Positions 15,504 to 22,566 of a stretch of 25,391 bases of DNA are shown here, in pieces. This DNA is from M3007 sp046153695 (lineage in GTDB: Bacteria; Bacteroidota; Bacteroidia; Chitinophagales; Saprospiraceae), in contig JBJXEZ010000185.1 of NCBI GenBank assembly GCA_046153695.1, positions 1 through 25,391 on the forward strand, given 5' to 3'. Numbering within the stretch: position 1 is the first letter of the stretch; each line of letters opens with the position of its first letter. The position numbers and the translations under genes were made by a program. Below the pieces are notes generated by a model. That model saw nothing but the letters and a program-made list of their open reading frames with translations, searched no databases and had not been told where the DNA came from.

Positions 15504-16907
15504 TTAGCGGTTACCCAATTGGTTGACCTTTGCCGTGAGCGCGTTGTTTTCGGCCTTGAGAGCGGCCATCTGCTTTTCGAGCGCGATCAGGTGCAGGAAC
15601 AATTCTTCAATTTTCTCCATCTGCGCGTGTTGCATGGTAGCGAGATCAAGGCCGTTTTTGGCCACGTCCTTTGCTGAAGCAATGCCGGGCAGGTGTTTGT
15701 TTTCCTCTACAAAATTCGCCACCTCGGCCAGCGGCTTGAGCACGTAGTTTTTCTCAAAAACGTAGTCGGGCCACATCGGCTCGAGGCGCACACGCACTTC
15801 ATCGCTGATGATTTTGCCATTTACGCTCAGGGCGTAGCCGGTAGCATAGTGCGCAGTTGGGCCAATGGCCAAGCGCCCGGCAATGTAGCCGTCGCCCGCG
15901 AGGTGCAGTTTGTGTGCCGGTGCAATGCCGATGCCGAGGTTGCCAGTGACAGTGGCGTTGGTGGTCACGTTCAGGCTGTTGGTGGTCGTACTGCCATCCA
16001 CAGTGGCGTTGCCAGTGGAGCGGACATTGCCGTTCAAGCGGGTTTGGCCGCCCACGGTCAGCACATCGGCTGCGTTAAAAGCAGGCGCAGCCACTGCTGG
16101 TGCAGCCGGAATGCCGCCGATGACCACGTTAGCACCGTTGTCGAAGATTTGTCCGTCACCCAGGGAGTTGGAGATGGGGCCGGGCGGGCGGAAGCGGGCC
16201 ACGAGGTTGGGCCGGCCAGCGATGTCGGCGCTGGACAGGAGTTTTTCCCAGGCGCCCGTCCATGCGGCGCTGTTTCCGACTTCCCGGCGGTTCCAGATGC
16301 CGTCCTGACCAAAAAATAACTGATGGTCGTACGCACCGCCGCCTGGAGCGAGGCTGAGGATACCGCCAAAATTATTGACCCCGGCCGCAGCCGGTACACT
16401 CAGCGTGCTGCGCAATTTGCGCTCGAAGTAAGCCTCGTCATGGTAGGTGTTCGGCGCGTCATCGGTAGGCGAATCGAAGTCGAAGTGGATACGCCCGAAA
16501 AAGTCGCCGCTGGTGTGAGTGTTGCCCACAGTGTGCAGGTGAAAAACTGGATTATCGGTACCGATGCCCACAAGGCCGGTTTCAGTGATAATCATGCGAT
16601 TCTTTAGCCCTAAACCGCCATTGGTGCGGAAGATCAGGTTGCCGTACAAAACACCGGCCGAAACCGGGCTTGGTGTGAACGACTGGATAGCCGCTCCGGT
16701 TTGGATGTTACCGATGGCGGTCAGACCGTTCCATTTCACGGTGCCGAGCAAGTCGTTTTGTGCAGCGGGCATGGGCGACACGGTGGCGGTGGCGTTGTAG
16801 CGGTACATGACCAATTCAGGCTTGGTACCCGCTCCTTGCGAGAAAATTAGTTCGGGAAATGCCACTGCTACGAGCAGGAGGATGGCATACAGGATTTGTT
16901 TTTTCAT
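15504..16907 (-). CDS. Fibre-like secreted surface protein (module copy A)
   Basis: This 467-residue paralogue of the 11132-12655 product has the same signal peptide (one Ala/Val change), the same GLVGIGTDNPVFHLHTVG fibre-like part and the same region up to STTTNSLNVTTNATV. It has one repeat unit rather than three. After GNLGIGIAPAHKLHLAGDG it diverges, but the C-terminal domain (WPDYVFEKNYVLKPLAEVANF, KHLPGIASAKDVAKNGLDL) and the terminal coiled coil remain clearly homologous. No sorting domain is present, so the route across the outer membrane is unclear. It is the first gene of module A, behind a promoter with an 11-bp repeat array. Co-expression with the protease 12 bases downstream is near certain. 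Functional ideas (fibre, adhesin, protease carrier) are inference. Confidence 0.78.
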   Translation of the reverse strand: MKKQILYAILLLVAVAFPELIFSQGAGTKPELVMYRYNATATVSPMPAAQNDLLGTVKWNGLTAIGNIQTGAAIQSFTPSPVSAGVLYGNLIFRTNGGLGLKNRMIITETGLVGIGTDNPVFHLHTVGNTHTSGDFFGRIHFDFDSPTDDAPNTYHDEAYFERKLRSTLSVPAAAGVNNFGGILSLAPGGGAYDHQLFFGQDGIWNRREVGNSAAWTGAWEKLLSSADIAGRPNLVARFRPPGPISNSLGDGQIFDNGANVVIGGIPAAPAVAAPAFNAADVLTVGGQTRLNGNVRSTGNATVDGSTTTNSLNVTTNATVTGNLGIGIAPAHKLHLAGDGYIAGRLAIGPTAHYATGYALSVNGKIISDEVRVRLEPMWPDYVFEKNYVLKPLAEVANFVEENKHLPGIASAKDVAKNGLDLATMQHAQMEKIEELFLHLIALEKQMAALKAENNALTAKVNQLGNR

Positions 16908-16952
16908 TGTTTGTTGTTTTTACTGGTTTGAAAAAGTGCCGAGTTTGTCGGA

Positions 16953-16984
16953 CACAAATATTCAAACCCTTTTGCCGGGGCAAT
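16953..16984 (-). promoter_or_regulatory. Promoter of module copy A
   Basis: On the - strand ATTG (16984-16981), an 18-base spacer and AATATTTG (16962-16955) approximate the Bacteroidota TTTG-N19-TAnnTTTG consensus. The block GGGTTTGAATATTTGTG is identical before copy B. The predicted start of transcription lies about 40 bases before the ATG at 16907. Confidence 0.55.
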
Positions 16985-17027
16985 TGGAAACAACTTGGAA
17001 ACAATTTGGAAATAGCCTGGAAATGAA
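16984..17027 (-). repeat. Array of four 11-bp phased repeats upstream of module A
   Basis: On the + strand the units are TTGGAAACAAC (16984-16994), TTGGAAACAAT (16995-17005), TTGGAAATAGC (17006-17016) and CTGGAAATGAA (17017-17027), in exact head-to-tail order. In transcription sense the unit reads GTTGTTTCCAA. It abuts the -33 position. One-turn spacing suggests several copies of a regulator bound on one face of the DNA; the regulator is not identifiable. Confidence 0.75.
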
Positions 17028-17040
17028 TGGGTACCCGGAC

Positions 17041-18243
17041 CTACTCGCCCAAAAAGTACGCCCCGATGAACGCGCCTACCGTAGCCACAAAGCCCATCAT
17101 AAATACGGTGTAGGAGTAGGTGAGCAAGCGGTATTTTTTGTCGAGCACCAGGCCGAGGAAGTACACGTCACGAGCCATGTTGCCAAAGAGCAGCCGCCCG
17201 TCGCGAAGCATGGCATCCGTGGCGGCCTCGTATTGGTCGAGGCTGAGGTGTACGAAATTACCGAAGAAAATCGGGCTTGGCGGCTGGCCGGATACCATGC
17301 CGAGGCTGGTAACCCTGGGTCGCGACGACAGCACGGCAAAGGTGAGCGAGCTCAGGCTCGTGACCAAAAACATGATGATCGGCAATACGTACAGGGGGTT
17401 GCGGTTGGTGAGCGTTTGGTAGGTGAGCAACGAAATAGCCACCGACAGGAGGATGGAGTTGACGCTGATCATGATGTGCGCCTTGTTGTCAGCGATGGCG
17501 CTCAGTCGGATGTGGTTGGCGTAGTTGGCTCGGAAGAAGGTTTGGATACTGGAGCGCATGGGTCGCCGGGCAAGTCGGTCGAAGCGCTCGACCTCGGACC
17601 TGTTTTTTTTAGGAGGAGCGGAATCTGGCACTGGCGTAGCGCGGCGCCAAGCCCTTCGCAGAGCCAGAGCTGGTTCGTATCGGGTTTTAGCGAAGGCCGT
17701 GAAGAACACACAACGCCCCATTTGTTCGTCCAAAAAGTGCTCCCATTCGGCATCGCTTTCGGGCTGGCCCGACAGCAGTTCGCGTTCCATGCGCAATAGC
17801 GGTGCGCGAGAATCAAAATCTTCTACCCAGTCGAACGCGTGTATGGCATCGCTTAGCACGCGAGCCTCCGGACTTTTAGGACGGTTTTCTGTGCGTGAAT
17901 CGGTGATGCACTGGCACACTTGGCGAATGGTACCCGGGTTGCTACCCTGCTCTACCAGGAAAAATTCGGCGCGAATGGCGCTTGTTTCAACGGGCCGGGT
18001 GGCATCGTACAAGTAGCCTACATTGTGGAACCACGCAGCCAATACAGCTGCTTCGACGCTGGCTTCGGGCAGGTTTTCGAGCCGGGCCAATTCTTCTGCC
18101 CGTTCGGCCACGCCCGCCGCCTGGGCGAAGTTGTGAAAAACCAGCCGTGGATCGTGCTGCTCGTTCCAGAGATGCAAAGCATGGCTGCGAGCGGCGGCGA
18201 TCAAGGGAAAATCTGTAACCATTGTCGGTTCCGTTTTATTCAT
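17041..18243 (-). CDS. Degenerate HD domain fused to a Pycsar-effector-type membrane domain (DUF5706)
   Basis: The product has 400 residues from the ATG at 18243; a longer open frame would run through the tRNA gene. Residues 15-200 are an HD-domain fold, but its usual metal residues are changed. The family HNxxHT motif reads HNFAQA (37-42), the HD pair reads HN (73-74) in AAWFHNVGY, and the later DAD reads DAI (132-134). A Pro/Lys linker follows, then the DUF5706/PycTM domain: ANHIRLSAIADNKAHIMISVNS leads into a membrane hairpin (two segments, roughly residues 275-330), with a third segment at the C-terminus (MMGFVATVGAFIGAYFL). In Pycsar antiphage systems such membrane domains are effectors triggered by cyclic pyrimidine nucleotides. 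No cyclase gene lies in this window, so a defence role is unproven. The HD part may bind rather than cut a nucleotide. Confidence 0.75.
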   Translation of the reverse strand: MNKTEPTMVTDFPLIAAARSHALHLWNEQHDPRLVFHNFAQAAGVAERAEELARLENLPEASVEAAVLAAWFHNVGYLYDATRPVETSAIRAEFFLVEQGSNPGTIRQVCQCITDSRTENRPKSPEARVLSDAIHAFDWVEDFDSRAPLLRMERELLSGQPESDAEWEHFLDEQMGRCVFFTAFAKTRYEPALALRRAWRRATPVPDSAPPKKNRSEVERFDRLARRPMRSSIQTFFRANYANHIRLSAIADNKAHIMISVNSILLSVAISLLTYQTLTNRNPLYVLPIIMFLVTSLSSLTFAVLSSRPRVTSLGMVSGQPPSPIFFGNFVHLSLDQYEAATDAMLRDGRLLFGNMARDVYFLGLVLDKKYRLLTYSYTVFMMGFVATVGAFIGAYFLGE

Positions 18244-18286
18244 GGATGGGGTGTTGTCCTGCAAAAGTACATCTGGAAAACGAAAT

Positions 18287-18315
18287 CGCCCGACCAGAGC
18301 AAGTCTGATCGGGCG
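18287..18315 (-). terminator. Intrinsic terminator of the tRNA-Leu gene
   Basis: On the - strand CGCCCGATCAGA, a 5-base loop and TCTGGTCGGGCG form a 12-bp stem with one G-U pair, followed by ATTTCGTTTT. It starts 16 bases after the tRNA 3' end and lies before the ATG of the HD/DUF5706 gene. Confidence 0.75.
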
Positions 18316-18331
18316 TCGCAGGAATTTTTTG

Positions 18332-18415
18332 TGACCACGACTGGAGTCGAACCAGCACATCCGTAAGGACACTACCCCCTCAAAGTAGCGCGTCTACCAA
18401 TTCCGCCACGTGGCC
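18332..18415 (-). tRNA. tRNA-Leu (anticodon GAG)
   Basis: The 84-nt RNA folds as a type II cloverleaf. The acceptor stem is GGCCACG/CGTGGTC with discriminator A, and the D-arm has the leucine-typical GGCGGAATTGGTAGACGC. The anticodon stem CTACT/GGTAG has loop TTGAGGG (anticodon GAG), followed by a long variable arm (GTCC/GGAT pairing). The T-arm is GCTGG-TTCGACT-CCAGT. The 3' CCA is not encoded, so it must be added after transcription. Confidence 0.93.
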
Positions 18416-18505
18416 TCGGAAAGGTGCTTTTATTAAAAGCGGCGGCAAAGATACGCGGAGCTTCCAATATTCAAAACCCCGGGTAAATTGTTTTGCCCGG
18501 CCGCC

Positions 18506-18994
18506 TCATTTCTGGGAGAGCACCAGTAGCAAAGCGCTTTCCTCCGGGCTGACGATCCGGTCCACGCGTACCGAAATACCCTCCTGCACCGTTTTTTCCT
18601 CGCCAAGGCGCATATCGGCACGGGCCTCTTCCAGCACATCGGCCCATGCGCGGAGCGGTGCCTGGGCAGGCGAAAAACTGCTCAGGAACACCATTTGTCG
18701 CACGGCTTCCCGAAGCCACATGGAGTCGGCGTACTGCCGATAGTCCCCTCGAACGGTGAAACGAAACTCCTGCCGGGTGTCGGTACATACATCCTGGCCC
18801 ACTTCTACCAGCGTGCCGGTGTCGAGCACCAGGCTTTCGAGCGACTGGTTTCCGTCCTTTTCAAAATTGTATTGCACCACATGCGGGAGGTCTTTGGCGA
18901 AGATCGGCTCGGGTTTGTAACGACATTTGGTTTCGGTTTTGCATGAAAAAACCAGTGCGACCAGGGCTATGGAGGCTGTAATGCTATTTTTCAT
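18506..18994 (-). CDS. Small putative lipoprotein
   Basis: The product has 162 residues. The N-terminus MKNSITASIALVALVFSC looks like a lipoprotein signal peptide with a VFSC lipobox, so Cys18 would be lipidated and the protein placed in the envelope. The mature part is mixed alpha-beta, with VVQYNFEKDGNQSLESLVLD, a DTRQEFRFTVRGDYRQYADSMWL stretch and a C-terminal beta strand ending VLSQK. I do not recognise the family. It lies 51 bases after the small coiled-coil gene on the same strand and could be the last gene of the crtI-crtB transcript, or have its own promoter. The tRNA gene lies 90 bases beyond its stop. Confidence 0.65.
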   Translation of the reverse strand: MKNSITASIALVALVFSCKTETKCRYKPEPIFAKDLPHVVQYNFEKDGNQSLESLVLDTGTLVEVGQDVCTDTRQEFRFTVRGDYRQYADSMWLREAVRQMVFLSSFSPAQAPLRAWADVLEEARADMRLGEEKTVQEGISVRVDRIVSPEESALLLVLSQK

Positions 18995-19045
18995 AAAAAA
19001 TTGGGTTTTTCTTAGTGGTTGGGGTTCGCCGGGCGGAAGGGCGCA

Positions 19046-19348
19046 TTATTCAAACAATAACGTGATCTTGTTTTCGTCCCAGCCTGCCTGTTTCAGTCTG
19101 GAGGTGAGCATTGCCGTCATTTCACCGTTGACGCGCTTGTAGATGGCATTTATTGTGTCTTCGGCAGCGCGATTGGCCTCATTTTCGAGTTTGTGGAGGA
19201 GGTCGCGCAGGGCATCCTCGTCTTCGTGCGCGGCATCGCGCTCCGCCTCGGCCTGGCCTTGCAGGGTTTCTGCCTGGGCCACCGCGTCGGCCATGGTCTT
19301 GGAAAAGGCCTGGACGTACTCTTCGAAATTGATGGGTTGGTTGTCCAT
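19046..19348 (-). CDS. Small coiled-coil protein of unknown function
   Basis: The product has 100 residues, almost entirely helical. A long heptad-rich segment from about residue 15 to 75 carries many Ala and Glu residues (AQAETLQGQAEAERDAAHED, then LLHKLENEANRAAEDTINAIY), and a short tail ends WDENKITLLFE. There is no signal peptide and no membrane segment. It starts nine bases after the stop of the 217-residue gene, so the two are surely co-transcribed and may form a complex. I do not recognise the family. The open frame, tight spacing and codon use like that of its neighbours support a real gene. Confidence 0.65.
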   Translation of the reverse strand: MDNQPINFEEYVQAFSKTMADAVAQAETLQGQAEAERDAAHEDEDALRDLLHKLENEANRAAEDTINAIYKRVNGEMTAMLTSRLKQAGWDENKITLLFE

Positions 19349-19357
19349 TTTTTCTGT

Positions 19358-20011
19358 TTATTTAAAAAGCACGACGGAGTCTACTTCGATGCGGTACTCA
19401 CATTCGGGAGCAAGGTACCGCACCATGCGCTCGCCCATAAACCGGAGCGCTTGCTGCCGTTGAGCAAGCGGAATAGCCGTCTGTGCTTCCCAGTTTTCTT
19501 CCCGAGGGATTTCGAGCAGCAGCAGCGCGGGGCTGATAGCGCCTTCGTACCAAAAACGGCAGACGGCACGCCCCCAATGCAACGTAATGTAGCCGCCCCT
19601 ACCCTGCCCCTCGAAGGCAGCCCAGGCGTAAATTTCTGTGTCCGATCCAGTGGGTTTTATTTTTACATAACCAATGGTTTGCGCCACCTCTGCAACCAGC
19701 CCATCGGGTGCGTCCAGCAAGGCTGCCACATCGCTTATAAGTACACTGGCACGCAACAGCCGTTCGGCGAATTTGCAGGTGGTTTGCTTTCGGGCATCTG
19801 CTTCAAGCCATGCTTCGTGTTCTTTGAAAAAATCGGATCGGATTTTTTCCGTGTTTTTCTGGGCTTCAAGCAGAGCCTGTCGGGCGGCCACGCGTTTGGC
19901 CGCCGCCAACTCGAATTCGGAACGGGCACCGGCGGTTACGGCCTCGGCGGCGGCTGCATTTTGGGCCAGCATTTGCCGCATAGCAGCGGCAACTTCCTCG
20001 GATTGTTCCAT
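19358..20011 (-). CDS. Unrecognised protein: N-terminal coiled coil plus beta-rich domain
   Basis: The product has 217 residues. Residues 1-80 are a long Ala/Glu-rich helix (AAAMRQMLAQNAAAAEAV, then AAKRVAARQALLEAQKNTEK) that should form a coiled coil. Residues 110-215 are beta-rich and aromatic, with IGYVKIKPTGSDTEIYAWA, GGYITLHWGRAVCRFWYEG and a last strand YRIEVDSVVLFK. There is no signal peptide. It begins 12 bases after the crtB stop and ends nine bases before the 100-residue coiled-coil gene, which shares the same compositional style. The placement suggests co-expression with carotenoid synthesis, but a direct link to the pathway is only inference. Confidence 0.68.
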   Translation of the reverse strand: MEQSEEVAAAMRQMLAQNAAAAEAVTAGARSEFELAAAKRVAARQALLEAQKNTEKIRSDFFKEHEAWLEADARKQTTCKFAERLLRASVLISDVAALLDAPDGLVAEVAQTIGYVKIKPTGSDTEIYAWAAFEGQGRGGYITLHWGRAVCRFWYEGAISPALLLLEIPREENWEAQTAIPLAQRQQALRFMGERMVRYLAPECEYRIEVDSVVLFK

Positions 20012-20023
20012 GTCAATTTGGTA

Positions 20024-20866
20024 TCAAAGTAAATTCAGTTGGTGGCGAACGGTCGAACTGAACAGCAAGTACATTTTTCGTTTGTCCGACACGCGAAACC
20101 GCACCTGGGCTACTCGCTGTGCGGGAGCGTTTCTGATTTTGGCAAACAACTGGGTGTAGTATTTGTATGCCAAATAAACACCGAGGCGGGAGCCGTCTGG
20201 CAGTCGGCGGATACCCTCCAGCGCTGCCTCAAAATCGGCCTGAATATCGGCTTCGATCTGCCGTTTGGCGGCATTGTCGAAACGGCCAAAGTCCACACCC
20301 GGGAAATACACCCGCCCGCGTTCGTCATAGTCGCTGCGAAGGTCGCGCAAGAAATTGATTTTTTGAAATGCCGCCCCCAAACGGCAAGCCGGTTCTTTCA
20401 ACGTTTCGTACCGTGCCACATCGCCTTCGCAGAACACGCGCAGGCACATTAGCCCCACCACCTCTGCCGACCCGTAAATATAGGCCTGGTAGCCCTGCGA
20501 GTCGTACCGGTTTTTAGCCAGATCCATCGCCATACTGTCCAAAAAAGCGTCAATCAGTTCGCGTTCGATTCCGTAACGGTGTACTACTTCCTGAAAAGAG
20601 TGCAGTACGGGGTTCAGGCTGATACGTTCGTCAATGGCCCGGTATGTGTCGTCGCGAAATCGCTGGAGCAGCGCTTCCTTGTCAAAGTCGTGAAATGTAT
20701 CAACGATCTCGTCGGCAAAACGTACAAAGCCGTAAATCCCGCAAACCGGGCCTCTAAACCGCTTGGCAAACAACCGTATGCCCATCGAAAAAGAGGTCGA
20801 ATACCGTCGGGTAATCAGGCAACTACATTCGGAACAAGTGGTGGTAAAAAGGTCGAAATTGTTCAT
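20024..20866 (-). CDS. crtB: Phytoene synthase (squalene/phytoene synthase family)
   Basis: The 280-residue protein is typical of the trans-isoprenyl diphosphate head-to-head synthases. It shows RRYSTSFSMGIRLF at 20-33, the first aspartate-rich motif ADEIVDTFHD at 51-60, a YIYGSAEVVGLMCLRVF stretch at 129-145, and the second motif RDLRSDYDERGRVYFP at 174-189. Such enzymes join two geranylgeranyl diphosphates to phytoene; a squalene-type activity cannot be excluded from motifs alone. The crtI gene 76 bases upstream makes phytoene synthase by far the more likely role. The first 15 residues contain two Cys (CSEC). It is the second gene of the apparent crtI-crtB operon. Confidence 0.88.
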   Translation of the reverse strand: MNNFDLFTTTCSECSCLITRRYSTSFSMGIRLFAKRFRGPVCGIYGFVRFADEIVDTFHDFDKEALLQRFRDDTYRAIDERISLNPVLHSFQEVVHRYGIERELIDAFLDSMAMDLAKNRYDSQGYQAYIYGSAEVVGLMCLRVFCEGDVARYETLKEPACRLGAAFQKINFLRDLRSDYDERGRVYFPGVDFGRFDNAAKRQIEADIQADFEAALEGIRRLPDGSRLGVYLAYKYYTQLFAKIRNAPAQRVAQVRFRVSDKRKMYLLFSSTVRHQLNLL

Positions 20867-20942
20867 AATTGAATACGTTTGAAGAGATTTAGGTTGGAAG
20901 GCCTTTGAGTTGAAATACTAGGAATAGCACAAGCGAAAACCT

Positions 20943-22415
20943 TCAAACCAACAACCGTTTCACCTCTTTTGCAACCACTTGCCCGCTGATGATGGAAGGC
21001 GGCACCCCTGGCCCTGGCACGGTCAGTTGGCCCGTGTAAAAGAGGTTTTTAATTTGCCTGCTTCGCATTTTTGGCTTCAGGAAGGCAGTCTGAAGAAGTG
21101 TATTGGCGAGTCCGTAGGCATTGCCCTTGAACGCGTTGTAGTCGCGCTCAAAATCTGTATGAGCATACGACCGCAGGTAAGTTACATGGGGTTTGATAGA
21201 CTGGCCGGTCATTGTTTCGAGTCGTTCGATCGCCACGTTGTAATAGCTATTTCGTATCTCGGGTGTATCGTTCAGGCCAGGCGCTACAGGTATCAGAATG
21301 AACAAATTTTCACAGCCAGGTGGCGCCACAGATGGATCGGTTCGGGAGGGTGCGCAAACATAAAACAGTGGTTTTTCGGGCCACTTGGGTGTGTCGTAAA
21401 TCGCTCGGGCGTGCTGGCCAAAGTCTTCGTCAAAGAACAGATTGTGGTGCCGCAACTGGTCCAGTCGCTTGTTCACACCTACGAAAAAAAGCAGGCTGGA
21501 CGGGGCCATTGTGCGGGTTTCCCAGTAACGGTCAGAGTAGTTGCGCTGGTTTGGCGCGAGCAAGTTAGTCTCAATATGGTGGTAGTCGGCGGCTCCTACC
21601 ACGGCGTCTGCCGGAAATTCAATCCCGGCTTGGGTCAGAACCGAGCGTACCGTACCATTGGGAGCCTGGATACGGGCTACCGTTTGTTCCAATTCAATTT
21701 TAACGCCAAGTTCACCTGCCAAAGAAACCATACCCTCCACAATTTTGAACATCCCGCCCATGGGGTACCAGGTACCGAGAGCCATGTCAGCATAGTTCAT
21801 CAGGCTGTACAGGGCCGGCGTTTTTTGTGGTGTGGCACCTAGGAACAACACCGGAAATTCAAGTAACCGGATCAGTTTTTCGTTTTTAAACAGCCGCCGG
21901 ACGTGCCCGGAGAGGGAGGTGAACATCTGCAAGCGAAACAAACTAGCCGCGATGCGCCAGTCAGCAAACTCCCAAATGCTGTGCCCAGGCTTGTTAACAA
22001 AGTCGTGCATACCCGTGCGGTATTTGTACTCGGCTTCGGCCAAAAATTTCCGCAAATTGGGCGTGCTGCCCGGCTCGCAGTGCTCAAACATAGCCTCCAG
22101 GCCAGCCATGTCGGCAGGCACGTCAATGCAGTCGCCCGGCCCGAAATACACACAATAGGACGGATCGAGTCGCACGAGGTCGTAGTAATCAGCGGCTTTT
22201 TTGCCAAACCGCGCAAAAAACTGCTCAAAAACGTCAGGCATCCAGTACCATGAAGGTCCCATGTCGAACACAAAGCCCTGATCGGAAAATTGCCGTGCCC
22301 GTCCACCAGGTACCGCGTTTTTCTCCAGAATAGTCACGTAGAACCCGTCGGCAGCCAAATTACATGCAGCAGACAAGCCAGCAAACCCGGAACCGATCAC
22401 AATTACTTTTTTCAC
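20943..22415 (-). CDS. crtI: Phytoene desaturase (CrtI family), GTG start
   Basis: The 490-residue length is typical for CrtI. The N-terminal dinucleotide fold VIGSGFAGLSAACNLAADGF (6-25) and ILEKNAVPGGRA (29-40) bind FAD, and FVFDMGPSWYWMPDVF follows. The C-terminus has FYTGQLTVPGPGVPPSIISG, the carotene-desaturase signature. The enzyme inserts double bonds into phytoene to give neurosporene or lycopene; the number of steps cannot be read from the sequence. The start codon is GTG, since an in-frame TAG lies four codons upstream and there is no ATG between. It is the first gene of the leftward carotenoid operon and divergent from the histidine kinase gene, about 150 bases away. I could not place a convincing promoter in that gap. 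Confidence 0.9.
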   Translation of the reverse strand: MKKVIVIGSGFAGLSAACNLAADGFYVTILEKNAVPGGRARQFSDQGFVFDMGPSWYWMPDVFEQFFARFGKKAADYYDLVRLDPSYCVYFGPGDCIDVPADMAGLEAMFEHCEPGSTPNLRKFLAEAEYKYRTGMHDFVNKPGHSIWEFADWRIAASLFRLQMFTSLSGHVRRLFKNEKLIRLLEFPVLFLGATPQKTPALYSLMNYADMALGTWYPMGGMFKIVEGMVSLAGELGVKIELEQTVARIQAPNGTVRSVLTQAGIEFPADAVVGAADYHHIETNLLAPNQRNYSDRYWETRTMAPSSLLFFVGVNKRLDQLRHHNLFFDEDFGQHARAIYDTPKWPEKPLFYVCAPSRTDPSVAPPGCENLFILIPVAPGLNDTPEIRNSYYNVAIERLETMTGQSIKPHVTYLRSYAHTDFERDYNAFKGNAYGLANTLLQTAFLKPKMRSRQIKNLFYTGQLTVPGPGVPPSIISGQVVAKEVKRLLV

Positions 22416-22566
22416 ACCTAAGGTCTATTTTGTTGAACCTTTAAACTGAATAAGGCTGCAAAATGTTTAACAAAAAATCAATACTTGTAGGGCATGCTAC
22501 ATCTTGAAAGGCAGAAACCTCCCAACCCTCCAACTTTCTTCGCATTTTTGCTGCACGAAAAAAGGC

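Noticed and set aside
18332..18415. tRNA-Leu as the integration site of a mobile element carrying the HD/DUF5706 gene
   Set aside because: I found no second copy of the tRNA 3' end in the window and no integrase, and the tRNA has its own terminator between it and the HD gene.
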